Shown: piece by piece, positions 52,530 through 60,660 of the stretch | Layout of the letters: every line of letters starts with the position of its first letter | Position numbering within the stretch: the stretch's first letter is position 1 | NCBI RefSeq assembly: GCF_002161285.1 | Contig: NZ_NFHH01000018.1 | Location: forward strand, 18,568 to 82,567 | From: Blautia sp. An81 | Lineage (GTDB): Bacteria > Bacillota > Clostridia > Lachnospirales > Lachnospiraceae | Length of the DNA: 64,000 nucleotides | Direction of reading: 5' to 3' | Made by a program: the position numbers and the translations under genes | Notes under the pieces: generated by a model | The model's input: the letters and a program-made list of their open reading frames with translations, nothing else | Databases searched by the model: none | Told to the model about the DNA's origin: nothing

Positions 52530-53141
52530 ATGGCAAAGATCAACGGCATTACCCAGAAAACCCAGAATCCCTTTGTAAATCTCTATGAACTGGACAGAGA
52601 ATCCAAGACCGGGAAAAAAGGGAAATATTATGTGGCTTCCAGGGCAAAAAATCAGGAAGAGCTGAAGCTCAGAACAAGAAAAAATACCCCTGACGGAGTG
52701 ATCATTTACAGCCTTTATGGGGAGAAGCAGGACCGGGTAGTGCTGGTGCGCCAGTATCGATACAGTATTGATGACTATATTTATGAATTTCCGGCAGGTC
52801 TGGTAGAGCCGGAGGAAAATTTTAAAGAAGCCGGGATCCGTGAGATGAAAGAGGAGACAGGGCTTACCTTTATTCCCATTGAAGTGGATCCCGCCTATGA
52901 GAAGCCTGCTTTTACTACCATCGGCCTTACCGATGAGTCCTGCGCCATTGTGTTTGGAAAGGCGGAGGGCAGGATATCCAGAGAATTTCAGGAAGATACC
53001 GAAGAGATTGAAGTCGTTCTGGCAGACAGAGAGGAAGTCAGGAGAATTTTAAAAGAAGAAAATATTGCCATCATGTGTTCTTACATGCTGATGCATTTCC
53101 TTCATGATGAGACCCCTTTTGACTTCCTGAACGAACTATAA
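52530..53141 (+). CDS. NUDIX hydrolase, ADP-ribose pyrophosphatase-like
   Basis: The 203-residue cytoplasmic enzyme carries a complete Nudix box, GLVEPEENFKEAGIREMKEE followed by TGL, matching Gx5Ex7REUxEExGU. The N-terminal beta strands and the YEFPAG entry are as in ADP-ribose pyrophosphatases. It starts 2 nt after the ribU stop, so it is coregulated by the FMN riboswitch. That raises the possibility that it acts on a flavin-related nucleotide such as FAD, although ADP-ribose or related sugars are the family norm. Confidence 0.88.
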   Translation: MAKINGITQKTQNPFVNLYELDRESKTGKKGKYYVASRAKNQEELKLRTRKNTPDGVIIYSLYGEKQDRVVLVRQYRYSIDDYIYEFPAGLVEPEENFKEAGIREMKEETGLTFIPIEVDPAYEKPAFTTIGLTDESCAIVFGKAEGRISREFQEDTEEIEVVLADREEVRRILKEENIAIMCSYMLMHFLHDETPFDFLNEL

Positions 53142-53200
53142 AAACAGAAGAATCCGACCGTCCGGTATACTGCTGCAAAAGAGCAGAAAGGCAGTCAAAT

Positions 53201-53241
53201 GAACATAAATGTTCGCCTGACTCTCTAATTTGTGGTATACT
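53201..53241 (+). promoter_or_regulatory. Possible promoter and operator upstream of the YtvI-like gene
   Basis: An extended -10 TGGTATACT (TATACT 53236-53241) has a weak -35 region overlapped by the inverted repeat GAACAT-AA-ATGTTC (53201-53214). Confidence 0.4.
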
Positions 53242-53254
53242 TAGAAAAAGTCGG

Positions 53255-53296
53255 AAAGAGGGAGGCTATGTCTGAACGACAGCGGCCTCTTTTTAA
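53255..53296 (+). terminator. Terminator-like hairpin in the leader of the YtvI-like gene
   Basis: AAAGAGG, GCT and GTC pair in steps with GAC, AGC and CCTCTTT, followed by T. It lies after the promoter candidate and before the gene, so it may be an attenuator. Confidence 0.5.
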
Positions 53297-53328
53297 ATCG
53301 ACAGAAAAGGGAGAGAACCACAGGCTTC

Positions 53329-54459
53329 ATGAAATTAAAAAAATATGTGAAAAGTATACTGGTATTTTTTATAACGCTGACAGGTATCGTCCTGGGAATT
53401 TTTCTGGGTATACGTTTCCTGCAGTTTTTCATGCCTTTTGTTATCGGCTGGATCATCGCTATGATCGCAAATCCTCTTGTCAGGATTCTGGAACGGCGGC
53501 TGAAAGTGGCCAGAAAGCATACTTCTATGCTGATCATCATAGGGGTTCTGGCCTTGGTGATAGCAGCGATCTATTTCCTGGGAGTAAGGATTGGACAAGA
53601 GACCAGAGCCTTTCTGGATCAGGCACCGGAAATGTATGCCGATTTCAGGGAAGACTTTCAGAGCGCCGGAAGGAACCTGGAGAGCATCATCAGCGAACTG
53701 CCGGAAAATATGCAGGAAAGTCTGAAAGAAGTGCAGCAGGATATAGGGGATATTACCGGACAGGCTGTAGGAAGACTCAGTCAGCTGACGGTAGATAAGG
53801 CGGGTTCTTTCGCCCGAAATATCCCAAGCATACTCATATCCATTATTTTCAGTATTTTGTCTGCTTATTTTTTCATCGCAGACAGAGACAGGATCCTGGA
53901 ATTCGGACGGGCCCATACCCCTCAGATCATCCAGGAAAAATGGCGGATGATGGCAGAAAGTTTTAAAACTGTATTTGGCGGATATTTTAAGGCACAGTTT
54001 AAGATCATGTCCGTTATCGGAGTGATTCTCTTTATAGGAATGCTTATACTGAGAGTAAGATTTGCTATTCTGGTGGCTATCCTGGTAGCTTTTCTGGATA
54101 TGCTTCCTTTCCTGGGAACAGGAACCGTTCTGATTCCCTGGGCAGTGTTTAAGCTGGTGTCAGGAGATATCCGTTATGCTCTGGGGCTGGTGATCCTATA
54201 TCTGACTACCCAGCTGGTGCGCCGTATCATAGAGCCAAAGCTGGTAGGAGATTCCATCGGCATGAACCCTCTGGTCACTTTGATCTTTATGTATATCGGA
54301 TACCGGATCGGCGGCGTTATCGGAATGATCCTGGCTGTGCCTGTAGGGGCCATTGTCCTGAATTTCTACAAGGCAGGGACCTTTGATGGTGTGCTCAATG
54401 GCCTGAAAGAGGCAGGGAGAGACTTGTTTCAATGGATGTATAGTGATAAGCCCTCATAG
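53329..54459 (+). CDS. AI-2E/YtvI family membrane transporter
   Basis: The 376-residue protein has the AI-2E family (PF01594) plan: two membrane helices at the start (about 10-35 and 60-85), an amphipathic stretch with coiled-coil character (about 90-145), then five or six helices towards the C-terminus with LDMLPFLGTGTVLIPWAVF and LVRRIIEPKLVGDSIGMNPL. The closest known type is the sporulation-linked YtvI of Bacillus and clostridia. Transported solute is unknown. The ribosome site is weak. It overlaps the stop of the convergent MBOAT gene by 6 nt. Confidence 0.85.
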   Translation: MKLKKYVKSILVFFITLTGIVLGIFLGIRFLQFFMPFVIGWIIAMIANPLVRILERRLKVARKHTSMLIIIGVLALVIAAIYFLGVRIGQETRAFLDQAPEMYADFREDFQSAGRNLESIISELPENMQESLKEVQQDIGDITGQAVGRLSQLTVDKAGSFARNIPSILISIIFSILSAYFFIADRDRILEFGRAHTPQIIQEKWRMMAESFKTVFGGYFKAQFKIMSVIGVILFIGMLILRVRFAILVAILVAFLDMLPFLGTGTVLIPWAVFKLVSGDIRYALGLVILYLTTQLVRRIIEPKLVGDSIGMNPLVTLIFMYIGYRIGGVIGMILAVPVGAIVLNFYKAGTFDGVLNGLKEAGRDLFQWMYSDKPS

Positions 54460-55623
54460 AAATAAGATTTTCAGGAACATTCCGGACAGAATAAAGAACC
54501 CGAATAAAAGCAGGAGCATAGTAAAGATCCAGGTAAAAAAAGTGTATACAGGCTGGTGTTTCCATTTCTCATGAAGGTGGCTCTTCGTCTCCCAGACTTC
54601 CCACAGGCAGAGCACAACTCCATGGTAAAGGGCGAAAAGCAGGCTGGAAGGGGTGATTCCGTAGAATACGCCTAATACACCCATAGTCAGAAGATATCCC
54701 AGACATTTTTGCAGAAGCGGGCAGGAAAACTGCCTGCTTTTTTTGAACCTTTTCAAAAGGGGACAGAAGATAAATTCCTTCAGCCAGTCAGTAAAAGTGA
54801 TCTGCCATCTGTCCCAGAACTGCCGGATAGTGACGCTGAGAAAGGGTTTCTGAAAGTTGCTCTTTAATTCTGTGCCCAGAAGACAGGAGCACCCGGCAGC
54901 GATCCTTGAAAAACCAGCCAGATAGAAAAAAAGACGGGCTCCGTAAAGGCAGGCATAGAGGAGAATCTGGCAGAACACAGGGGATTCCGGCATCCGGGAT
55001 TCCAGGCTTTGAAGGGGTAGCGAAAGAATATGGGCGATAAAAAGAAGATAAAGGATCCCCCAGAAAAGTTCTTTCAGCCCTCTGACAAGAAGGCGGCGGT
55101 ATGCTGGGACAGATGGTATATGGACCCAGGTTTGGTGAAACTGTCTGCTGCTGTTTAAAGGCCCCAGGAAAAGACTGGGAAAGAAAAGAAGATATCCGGC
55201 ACATTCCCCTGCAGGATATTCCTGTATCCGGCCTTTATATATATGTGCAAGGACCTGGATGGTCTTCAGGGAAAAACAGGCCGTTGCTGCATATAGGGGA
55301 AGATGTTTTCCCTGGATAAGAACAAAATTTTTCAGGATCATGGGAAAAAGGGAGAGCAGAAAAAAGAGGGGAAAGCCCCAGGTGCTGAAAAACTGCTTTT
55401 CCCTCCACAATATAGCGGTTTTAATCAGCAGTATGGACCAGAGAAAGGAACCAAGAAGATAAAAAAGCTGCAGGGGCCTGGAGCCGAAGACGATGAGCAG
55501 GATCAGAAAAGAGCCGGAAAGCCCGTAAAAATTCAGGCTTCTCTGCTGAAAGCCCAGAAGCACTGCCGGCAGCAGTATAAAAATAAGTGTAATGGCATAA
55601 GGCAGATATTGGATCAGATACAA
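54454..55623 (-). CDS. MBOAT family O-acyltransferase (DltB-like)
   Basis: The 389-residue membrane protein has about ten hydrophobic segments. The MBOAT features are the central RQFWDRWQITFTDWLKEF stretch and the later presumed catalytic His in LFALYHGVVL. DltB members pass D-alanine to teichoic acids; alginate-acetylase-type members acylate wall polymers. No dltA, dltC or dltD lies nearby, so this is an orphan copy and the acyl donor and acceptor are open. It is transcribed alone on the minus strand. Confidence 0.8.
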   Translation of the reverse strand: MYLIQYLPYAITLIFILLPAVLLGFQQRSLNFYGLSGSFLILLIVFGSRPLQLFYLLGSFLWSILLIKTAILWREKQFFSTWGFPLFFLLSLFPMILKNFVLIQGKHLPLYAATACFSLKTIQVLAHIYKGRIQEYPAGECAGYLLFFPSLFLGPLNSSRQFHQTWVHIPSVPAYRRLLVRGLKELFWGILYLLFIAHILSLPLQSLESRMPESPVFCQILLYACLYGARLFFYLAGFSRIAAGCSCLLGTELKSNFQKPFLSVTIRQFWDRWQITFTDWLKEFIFCPLLKRFKKSRQFSCPLLQKCLGYLLTMGVLGVFYGITPSSLLFALYHGVVLCLWEVWETKSHLHEKWKHQPVYTFFTWIFTMLLLLFGFFILSGMFLKILFL

Positions 55624-55723
55624 AGTATAGTCCCCCTCTTAGTAAGTTTCTAATTGTAGCTATTTAAACATGGATACATTAAAGATTCTTCCATGGAATC
55701 CGAAAGAAATTCTTAATTTTTGC

Positions 55724-55768
55724 ATAAAAAGAACCAGAAACTGAAATTTTTCAGTCTCCGGTTCTTGA
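55724..55768 (-). terminator. Terminator of the lacI-type gene
   Basis: On the minus strand AAGAACC and ACTGAAA pair with TTTCAGT and GGTTCTT, followed by TTT. Confidence 0.75.
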
Positions 55769-55786
55769 AAAGCCAGGAACAGATTT

Positions 55787-56800
55787 TTAAGATTCTCGCC
55801 GGGTGGTACCTCCATAACCATAAGTGACAGGAAGAAGAGAAAGAGTAGGAACTACCGTTCCCTGTCTTTTCTTCAGCAGTGTCTCCACACAAAGCCTGGC
55901 CAGTTCCTCTATAGGCTGACACATGGAGGAGACGAAAAGGGAGCTTTCGTCAATGCCGTATTTACGTATTCCGTCAAAGCCCAGAATCTGCACGTCTTCC
56001 GGAATCCGGAATCCCCGTTCCTTTAAGATCTTCATGACCAGATATGCATGACGGTCCGTATTTGCAAAGACACCGTCAAAGGTTAAGGCGCCATGGGAGT
56101 CGGTATGTTCCTGAATGAAGTTCTCCAGGGCCCTTCTTTCCTCTATGGCATCTATCTGATCCAGATAATCGGGCTGGATCCCCAGTTCCTGGCAGGCGCT
56201 GAGATATCCCTCCATTCTTTTATCTGCTTCACCTGGAAATTTCGAGCGAAAACGAATAAATACCGGGTGATGACAGCCCAGTTCCAGCAGCTTCTTTGTG
56301 CCGGCATAGCCGCCCTGGAAGTTATCGGAGGCGATCATGGGCACATCATGGTTTTCAAAGTAGCGGTCAAAGGAGACAAGAGGGATCCTGGCGGGTATGG
56401 CGTTGCTCACGTCGGTATAAGTCAGAGCGATGATTCCGTCCGTTTTACTTTGAGAGGCCAGATTCAGATAGCCGATTTCTTTTTCCGGTATGCCGTTGGC
56501 ACAGCAGAGGATCAATTTATAGCCATGCTCATAAAGGTTTTTTTCTACATATTGGGTAAATGCTGCAAAAAAAGGATTTATAGTGTCCGGAACAATGAGG
56601 GTAATCAGCTTCGTCTCCTGGGTTTTCAGTCCTCTGGCATAAGTATTTACCTCATATCCCAGTTCTTTAATAGCCTTTTCTACTTTTTCTCTATTTTTTT
56701 CTCCTACGGTTATATGGTTGATCACTTTAGAAACTGTTCCCAGGGATACGCCGGCCCGGGCGGCAACATCTTTCATAGTAGGTGTGTGAGAAGGGGTCAA
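55787..56800 (-). CDS. LacI family repressor of the beta-fructoside locus
   Basis: The 337-residue protein has the LacI helix-turn-helix at its start (TMKDVAARAGVSLGTVSKVINH), the hinge YEVNTYARGLKTQ and a periplasmic-binding-type sugar sensor domain. The start is a TTG with AGGAGG 9 nt upstream; the first ATG in frame (eight codons on) has no ribosome site. It is divergent from the transporter-GH32-fructokinase genes. Two near-identical palindromes lie in the space between, one in its own promoter region and one just after the transporter promoter, so it likely represses both until a fructoside or fructose derivative binds. Confidence 0.92.
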   Translation of the reverse strand: MTPSHTPTMKDVAARAGVSLGTVSKVINHITVGEKNREKVEKAIKELGYEVNTYARGLKTQETKLITLIVPDTINPFFAAFTQYVEKNLYEHGYKLILCCANGIPEKEIGYLNLASQSKTDGIIALTYTDVSNAIPARIPLVSFDRYFENHDVPMIASDNFQGGYAGTKKLLELGCHHPVFIRFRSKFPGEADKRMEGYLSACQELGIQPDYLDQIDAIEERRALENFIQEHTDSHGALTFDGVFANTDRHAYLVMKILKERGFRIPEDVQILGFDGIRKYGIDESSLFVSSMCQPIEELARLCVETLLKKRQGTVVPTLSLLPVTYGYGGTTRRES

Positions 56801-56866
56801 GATTCATCTCCTCCTTTTCTATAATAAATGTATTATAGTAAGCTGATTTTAGTATACGCTATTATA

Positions 56867-56878
56867 TGAAACGTTACA
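56867..56878. promoter_or_regulatory. LacI-type operator 1 (proximal to the repressor gene)
   Basis: TGAAACGTTACA differs at one base from the perfect palindrome at 56998-57009. Its position upstream of the repressor gene suggests autoregulation. Confidence 0.65.
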
Positions 56879-56953
56879 ACATGAAAAATAGACAAAAAAT
56901 AAGTATAAAAACTGTAAATATGTACCGAATATCTAAAAAATGACGAAAAAGTA

Positions 56954-56982
56954 TTGACTTAAAAAGGGAGAAAGAATATAGT
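56954..56982 (+). promoter_or_regulatory. Promoter of the beta-fructoside transporter operon
   Basis: TTGACT (56954-56959), 17 nt, TATAGT (56977-56982); start expected near 56989. Confidence 0.75.
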
Positions 56983-56997
56983 TAAATCACAAAAAAA

Positions 56998-57009
56998 TGA
57001 AACGTTTCA
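56998..57009. promoter_or_regulatory. LacI-type operator 2 (transporter operon)
   Basis: TGAAACGTTTCA is a perfect 12-bp palindrome about 10 nt after the predicted transcription start, an ideal blocking position for the adjacent LacI repressor. It is 2 bp too short for a CcpA cre site. Confidence 0.8.
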
Positions 57010-57053
57010 AGTTGCAAAAAACAAAGGAGCAGGAAAAGAAAGGAGAGCTTTTT

Positions 57054-57995
57054 ATGAAGGCACAGATTTATAGAAAGCCGCAGCAGACATTTTGGGAAAA
57101 GATATCAGGAAAACTGAAATATGTAAAGAAAAACTGGCAGTTATATCTGATCTTCTTATTACCGGCGCTGCTGCTTACGATTATTTTTAAATACCTGCCT
57201 ATGGGCGGAGTATTGATCGCATTTGAAGATTACAATGTTATCGACGGCGTTTTAGGCAGCCCCTGGGTAGGACTGGAATATTTCCGGAGATTCTTATCTT
57301 CTCCGGACTTTATGAGCTATCTGATGAACACCCTGAAGCTGAGTGTATATGGGCTCTTGTGGGGATTCCCCGTACCGATCATCCTGGCGCTTCTGCTGAA
57401 CAGGATCCGGAGAAAAGGGATCCAGAAGAAGATCCAGCTTTTGATCTATGCGCCGAATTTTATCTCTGTTATCGTCCTTTGCGGTATGGTGAGGATGTTC
57501 CTTTCACCGGTGGGACCTATCAATCAGGTGCTGGGGATCGATACCAACTGGATGACCATGCCCTCCGCTTTCAGAACTATTTATATCGCCAGCGGTATCT
57601 GGCAGGCGGCAGGATGGTCCTCGATCATGTATACCGCAGCGTTATCCAATGCCAGCAAGGATCTGGAAGAGGCGGCCATTGTAGACGGCGCTAATATCCT
57701 TCAGCAGATCTGGTATGTGGAACTGCCGGCAATCAAAAACATCATCGTGATCCAGTTTATCCTTCAGGCCGGAAACATTATGAGTATCGGATTTGAAAAG
57801 GCCTATGCACTGCAGACAGATATGAACCTTCCTGCTTCTGAGATTCTTTCTACCTATGTATATCGTATCGGTCTGTTAAACGGAGATTACGGATATTCTA
57901 CCGCAGTGGGACTCTTTAATTCAGTGATCAATGTGATCCTGTTGATCGTTGTAAACTTTGTTGTGTCCAAGCTCAATGAAGGCGAAGGACTGTAG
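57054..57995 (+). CDS. Sugar ABC transporter permease (LplB type)
   Basis: The 313-residue CUT1 permease has six membrane segments and the EAA loop EEAAIVDGANILQQIWYVELP. The start at 57054 follows AAAGGAG by 8 nt. An ATG at 56997 lies in the operator itself and would be in or upstream of the predicted leader start, so it is unlikely. It heads an operon permease-permease-binding protein-GH32. No ATPase is encoded, as in the xylan locus. Confidence 0.93.
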   Translation: MKAQIYRKPQQTFWEKISGKLKYVKKNWQLYLIFLLPALLLTIIFKYLPMGGVLIAFEDYNVIDGVLGSPWVGLEYFRRFLSSPDFMSYLMNTLKLSVYGLLWGFPVPIILALLLNRIRRKGIQKKIQLLIYAPNFISVIVLCGMVRMFLSPVGPINQVLGIDTNWMTMPSAFRTIYIASGIWQAAGWSSIMYTAALSNASKDLEEAAIVDGANILQQIWYVELPAIKNIIVIQFILQAGNIMSIGFEKAYALQTDMNLPASEILSTYVYRIGLLNGDYGYSTAVGLFNSVINVILLIVVNFVVSKLNEGEGL

Positions 57996-58006
57996 GAGGG
58001 ATGAAA

Positions 58007-58903
58007 ATGGAAAACCGTATTAAGATTAAACTGGGAACCTCAGATAAGGTAATCCTGGGGATAGGTTATACTTTGCTGGGATTGTTTGTTCTGGCGATCG
58101 CGATTCCTCTTGTATATGTAGTCATTGCTTCCTTTATGGATCCCAATGTACTGAATAACCAGGGGATCAGTTTTAACTTTAAAGACTGGACCATAGACGC
58201 TTACCGCCGTGTTCTGGAAAATGACATGATCTGGAGAGGTTTTGCCAATTCTCTTTTTTACTCAGCGGCATTTACTCTGATCTCTGTATTTATTACTCTG
58301 CTGGCTGCCTATCCCATGTCAAAGAAGGAATTCGTAGGAAGAGGATTTTTCAATGTGATCTTTGTGATCACCATGTTCTTTAACGGCGGTATGATCCCTA
58401 CCTTTATCCTGATCAATCAGCTGCACATGGTAAATACCATATGGGCAATCCTTCTCCCGGGAGCAGTAAACGTATGGAACCTGATCCTGGCCAGGACTTA
58501 TTATCAGTCCACGCCGAAGGAGCTGAGAGAGGCATCCGCTATTGACGGCGCCAATGAGATCCAGCATTTCTTTAAAATATTAATGCCGGTGTGCAAACCG
58601 ATCATCGCTGTACTGGCCCTGTATTCCTTTGTAGGAATGTGGAACAGTTACTTTGATGCGATGATCTACTTAAATGATGCAAACCTTCAGCCTCTTCAGC
58701 TGGTACTCCGTTCTATCCTGGTACAGAACACACCTCAGCCGGGTATGATCGCAGATATCCAGAGTACCGCAGAAATGGCAAAGGTTGCAGAACTTTTGAA
58801 ATATGCTACTATTGTAGTATCCAGCCTTCCGCTGCTGGTTATGTATCCCTTCTTCCAGAAGTATTTCGACAGCGGCATTATGGTTGGCTCTGTAAAAGGT
58901 TGA
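58007..58903 (+). CDS. Sugar ABC transporter permease (LplC/YtcP type)
   Basis: The 298-residue second permease has six membrane segments and the EAA loop REASAIDGANEIQHFFKILMP. TAGGAGGG ends at 58000; the ATG at 58007 has proper spacing, whereas the one at 58001 touches the ribosome site. It begins 11 nt after the first permease. Confidence 0.93.
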   Translation: MENRIKIKLGTSDKVILGIGYTLLGLFVLAIAIPLVYVVIASFMDPNVLNNQGISFNFKDWTIDAYRRVLENDMIWRGFANSLFYSAAFTLISVFITLLAAYPMSKKEFVGRGFFNVIFVITMFFNGGMIPTFILINQLHMVNTIWAILLPGAVNVWNLILARTYYQSTPKELREASAIDGANEIQHFFKILMPVCKPIIAVLALYSFVGMWNSYFDAMIYLNDANLQPLQLVLRSILVQNTPQPGMIADIQSTAEMAKVAELLKYATIVVSSLPLLVMYPFFQKYFDSGIMVGSVKG

Positions 58904-58917
58904 TGGAGGGATAGGAT

Positions 58918-60624
58918 ATGATGAATAAGAAAATAAGAAAATTAGCGGCATTATGTGTTTCCGCAGTTTCTGTACTTTCTCTGGCAGGCTGCGGAGGCGG
59001 CGGCCATCAGGCCGCTGATGTGGATCCAGATACGCCGGTAAGCCAGGTAGCTTTTCCCCTGGAAGAACAGGCTGAGCTTTCCTTTATTACCAGTGCGCCG
59101 GCTACCAGCACCCAGGATCCCAATGAGAGAATGATCTTTAAAAGGCTGGAAGAACAGACCAATGTGCATATAGACTGGACCTGCTTTGTGGCAGATCAGT
59201 TTGCAGATAAAAAGAACCTGGCACTGGCCCAGTTCGGAAATCTTCCTGACGGACTTTTTAATGCCGGCATGAGTGATTATGATCTGCTTCGCTATGCGAA
59301 ACAGGGAATCATCATTCCTCTGGAAAATCTTATCGATAAATATATGCCGAACCTCCAGGCGGTTTTTGAAAAATACCCGGAATACCGGACTATGTGTACC
59401 GCTCCCGACGGACACATCTATTCCTTCCCCTGGATCGAACAGCTGGGGGAAGGAAAGGAAGCCATTCAGGCTATCGGAGATATCCCATATATCAACAAGA
59501 AATGGCTGGACTGCCTGGGGCTGGATATCCCTACTACCGTAGATGAACTGGAACAGGTGCTCATCGCTTTCAGAGATAACGCAGATAAGATCCAGGAAGA
59601 ATGCGGAGTAGAGGGCGATGTGATCCCTATGTCCTTTATCATTAATAACGGCGACCAGGATCCGGCCATCCTGATCAACGGCTTTGGAGAAGGATATGGA
59701 GATACTGCAGACCATTTTGCAGTGACAGACGAAGGCGAAGTGATCTATACAGCCGTGCAGGAAGGCTATAAAGAAGGAATTGCATGGCTTCATAAACTGG
59801 TAGAGGAAGATCTGGTGGATCCGGAAGCCTTTACTCAGGAATGGTCTACCTACGTTGCAAAAGGTAAAAATCACAGATACGGCCTTTGCTTTACCTGGGA
59901 TATCGCAAACATTGATAACTATGACGATTATGTAATGCTTCCGGCGCTTGCAGGCCCTGACGGACTGGTGAACATTACCAGACAGAACAACAGTGAGACC
60001 AGCGGTTTTGAGAGAGGCCGGTGTGTACTGACTACCAGCTGCAGAGATACCGCACTGGCGGCAGCCTGGATCGATCAGATGTATGCGCCTCTCCAGTCTG
60101 TGCAGAACAACTGGGGAACCTACGGTGAAGAGGGGAAACCCAATATCTTTGAAATGAGCATAAATTCTGAGGGCGGAGAAATGTTAAAACATGAAGATCT
60201 GGGGGACAACTCTCCGGTAGAAGTCCGGGAATCCCAGTCTGTAAACGGCCCTCTGGCAGTACTGAACGATTATTATGATGTGTATGTGACTCAGCCGGAC
60301 GATGCAAAATGGCGTCTTGATAATATGCATGAAACCTATCTGGAAGACATGCACAGCCAGTATGTATATCCAAATGTATTTATGAGTATTGACGACACGA
60401 ATAAAGTATCTCAGTATGATACAGATATTAAGAAATACGCAGAACAGAAAAAGGCCGACTGGATACTGAACGGCGGTATTGAAGAAGAATGGGACAGCTA
60501 TCTGGAAAAGATGGAAGACTATGGCCTGTCAGACTATCTGGCCATCAAACAGAAGTATTTTGACCAGTACCAGGAGTCTCTGACCCAGGAAAATACAGCA
60601 GCCACGCAGGATACTCAGTCCTGA
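58918..60624 (+). CDS. Extracellular solute-binding lipoprotein for beta-fructosides
   Basis: The 568-residue lipoprotein has a signal ending VLSLAGC (Cys about 25) and a Gly-rich linker, then the large sugar-binding fold of the LplA type. Tethered outside, it feeds the two permeases encoded directly upstream. GGAGGGATAGGAT gives the ribosome site; an ATG one codon later is equivalent. GH32 and fructokinase downstream point to fructo-oligosaccharide or sucrose as ligand, an inference from context. Unlike the xylan locus, it follows the permeases and no hairpin separates it from the next gene. Confidence 0.9.
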   Translation: MMNKKIRKLAALCVSAVSVLSLAGCGGGGHQAADVDPDTPVSQVAFPLEEQAELSFITSAPATSTQDPNERMIFKRLEEQTNVHIDWTCFVADQFADKKNLALAQFGNLPDGLFNAGMSDYDLLRYAKQGIIIPLENLIDKYMPNLQAVFEKYPEYRTMCTAPDGHIYSFPWIEQLGEGKEAIQAIGDIPYINKKWLDCLGLDIPTTVDELEQVLIAFRDNADKIQEECGVEGDVIPMSFIINNGDQDPAILINGFGEGYGDTADHFAVTDEGEVIYTAVQEGYKEGIAWLHKLVEEDLVDPEAFTQEWSTYVAKGKNHRYGLCFTWDIANIDNYDDYVMLPALAGPDGLVNITRQNNSETSGFERGRCVLTTSCRDTALAAAWIDQMYAPLQSVQNNWGTYGEEGKPNIFEMSINSEGGEMLKHEDLGDNSPVEVRESQSVNGPLAVLNDYYDVYVTQPDDAKWRLDNMHETYLEDMHSQYVYPNVFMSIDDTNKVSQYDTDIKKYAEQKKADWILNGGIEEEWDSYLEKMEDYGLSDYLAIKQKYFDQYQESLTQENTAATQDTQS

Positions 60625-60660
60625 AAAGAATATAGGGCAATATAGGAGGAAAAGCAGAAT

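Noticed and set aside
53201..53214. LexA (SOS) box
   Set aside because: GAAC and GTTC are six bases apart rather than the four required.
53232..53798. 188-codon frame overlapping the YtvI-like gene
   Set aside because: Out-of-frame shadow of a well-supported membrane protein; begins within the promoter region.
56998..57009. CcpA cre site
   Set aside because: The palindrome is 12 bp, shorter than the 14-bp cre core, and matches a second site near the local LacI gene.
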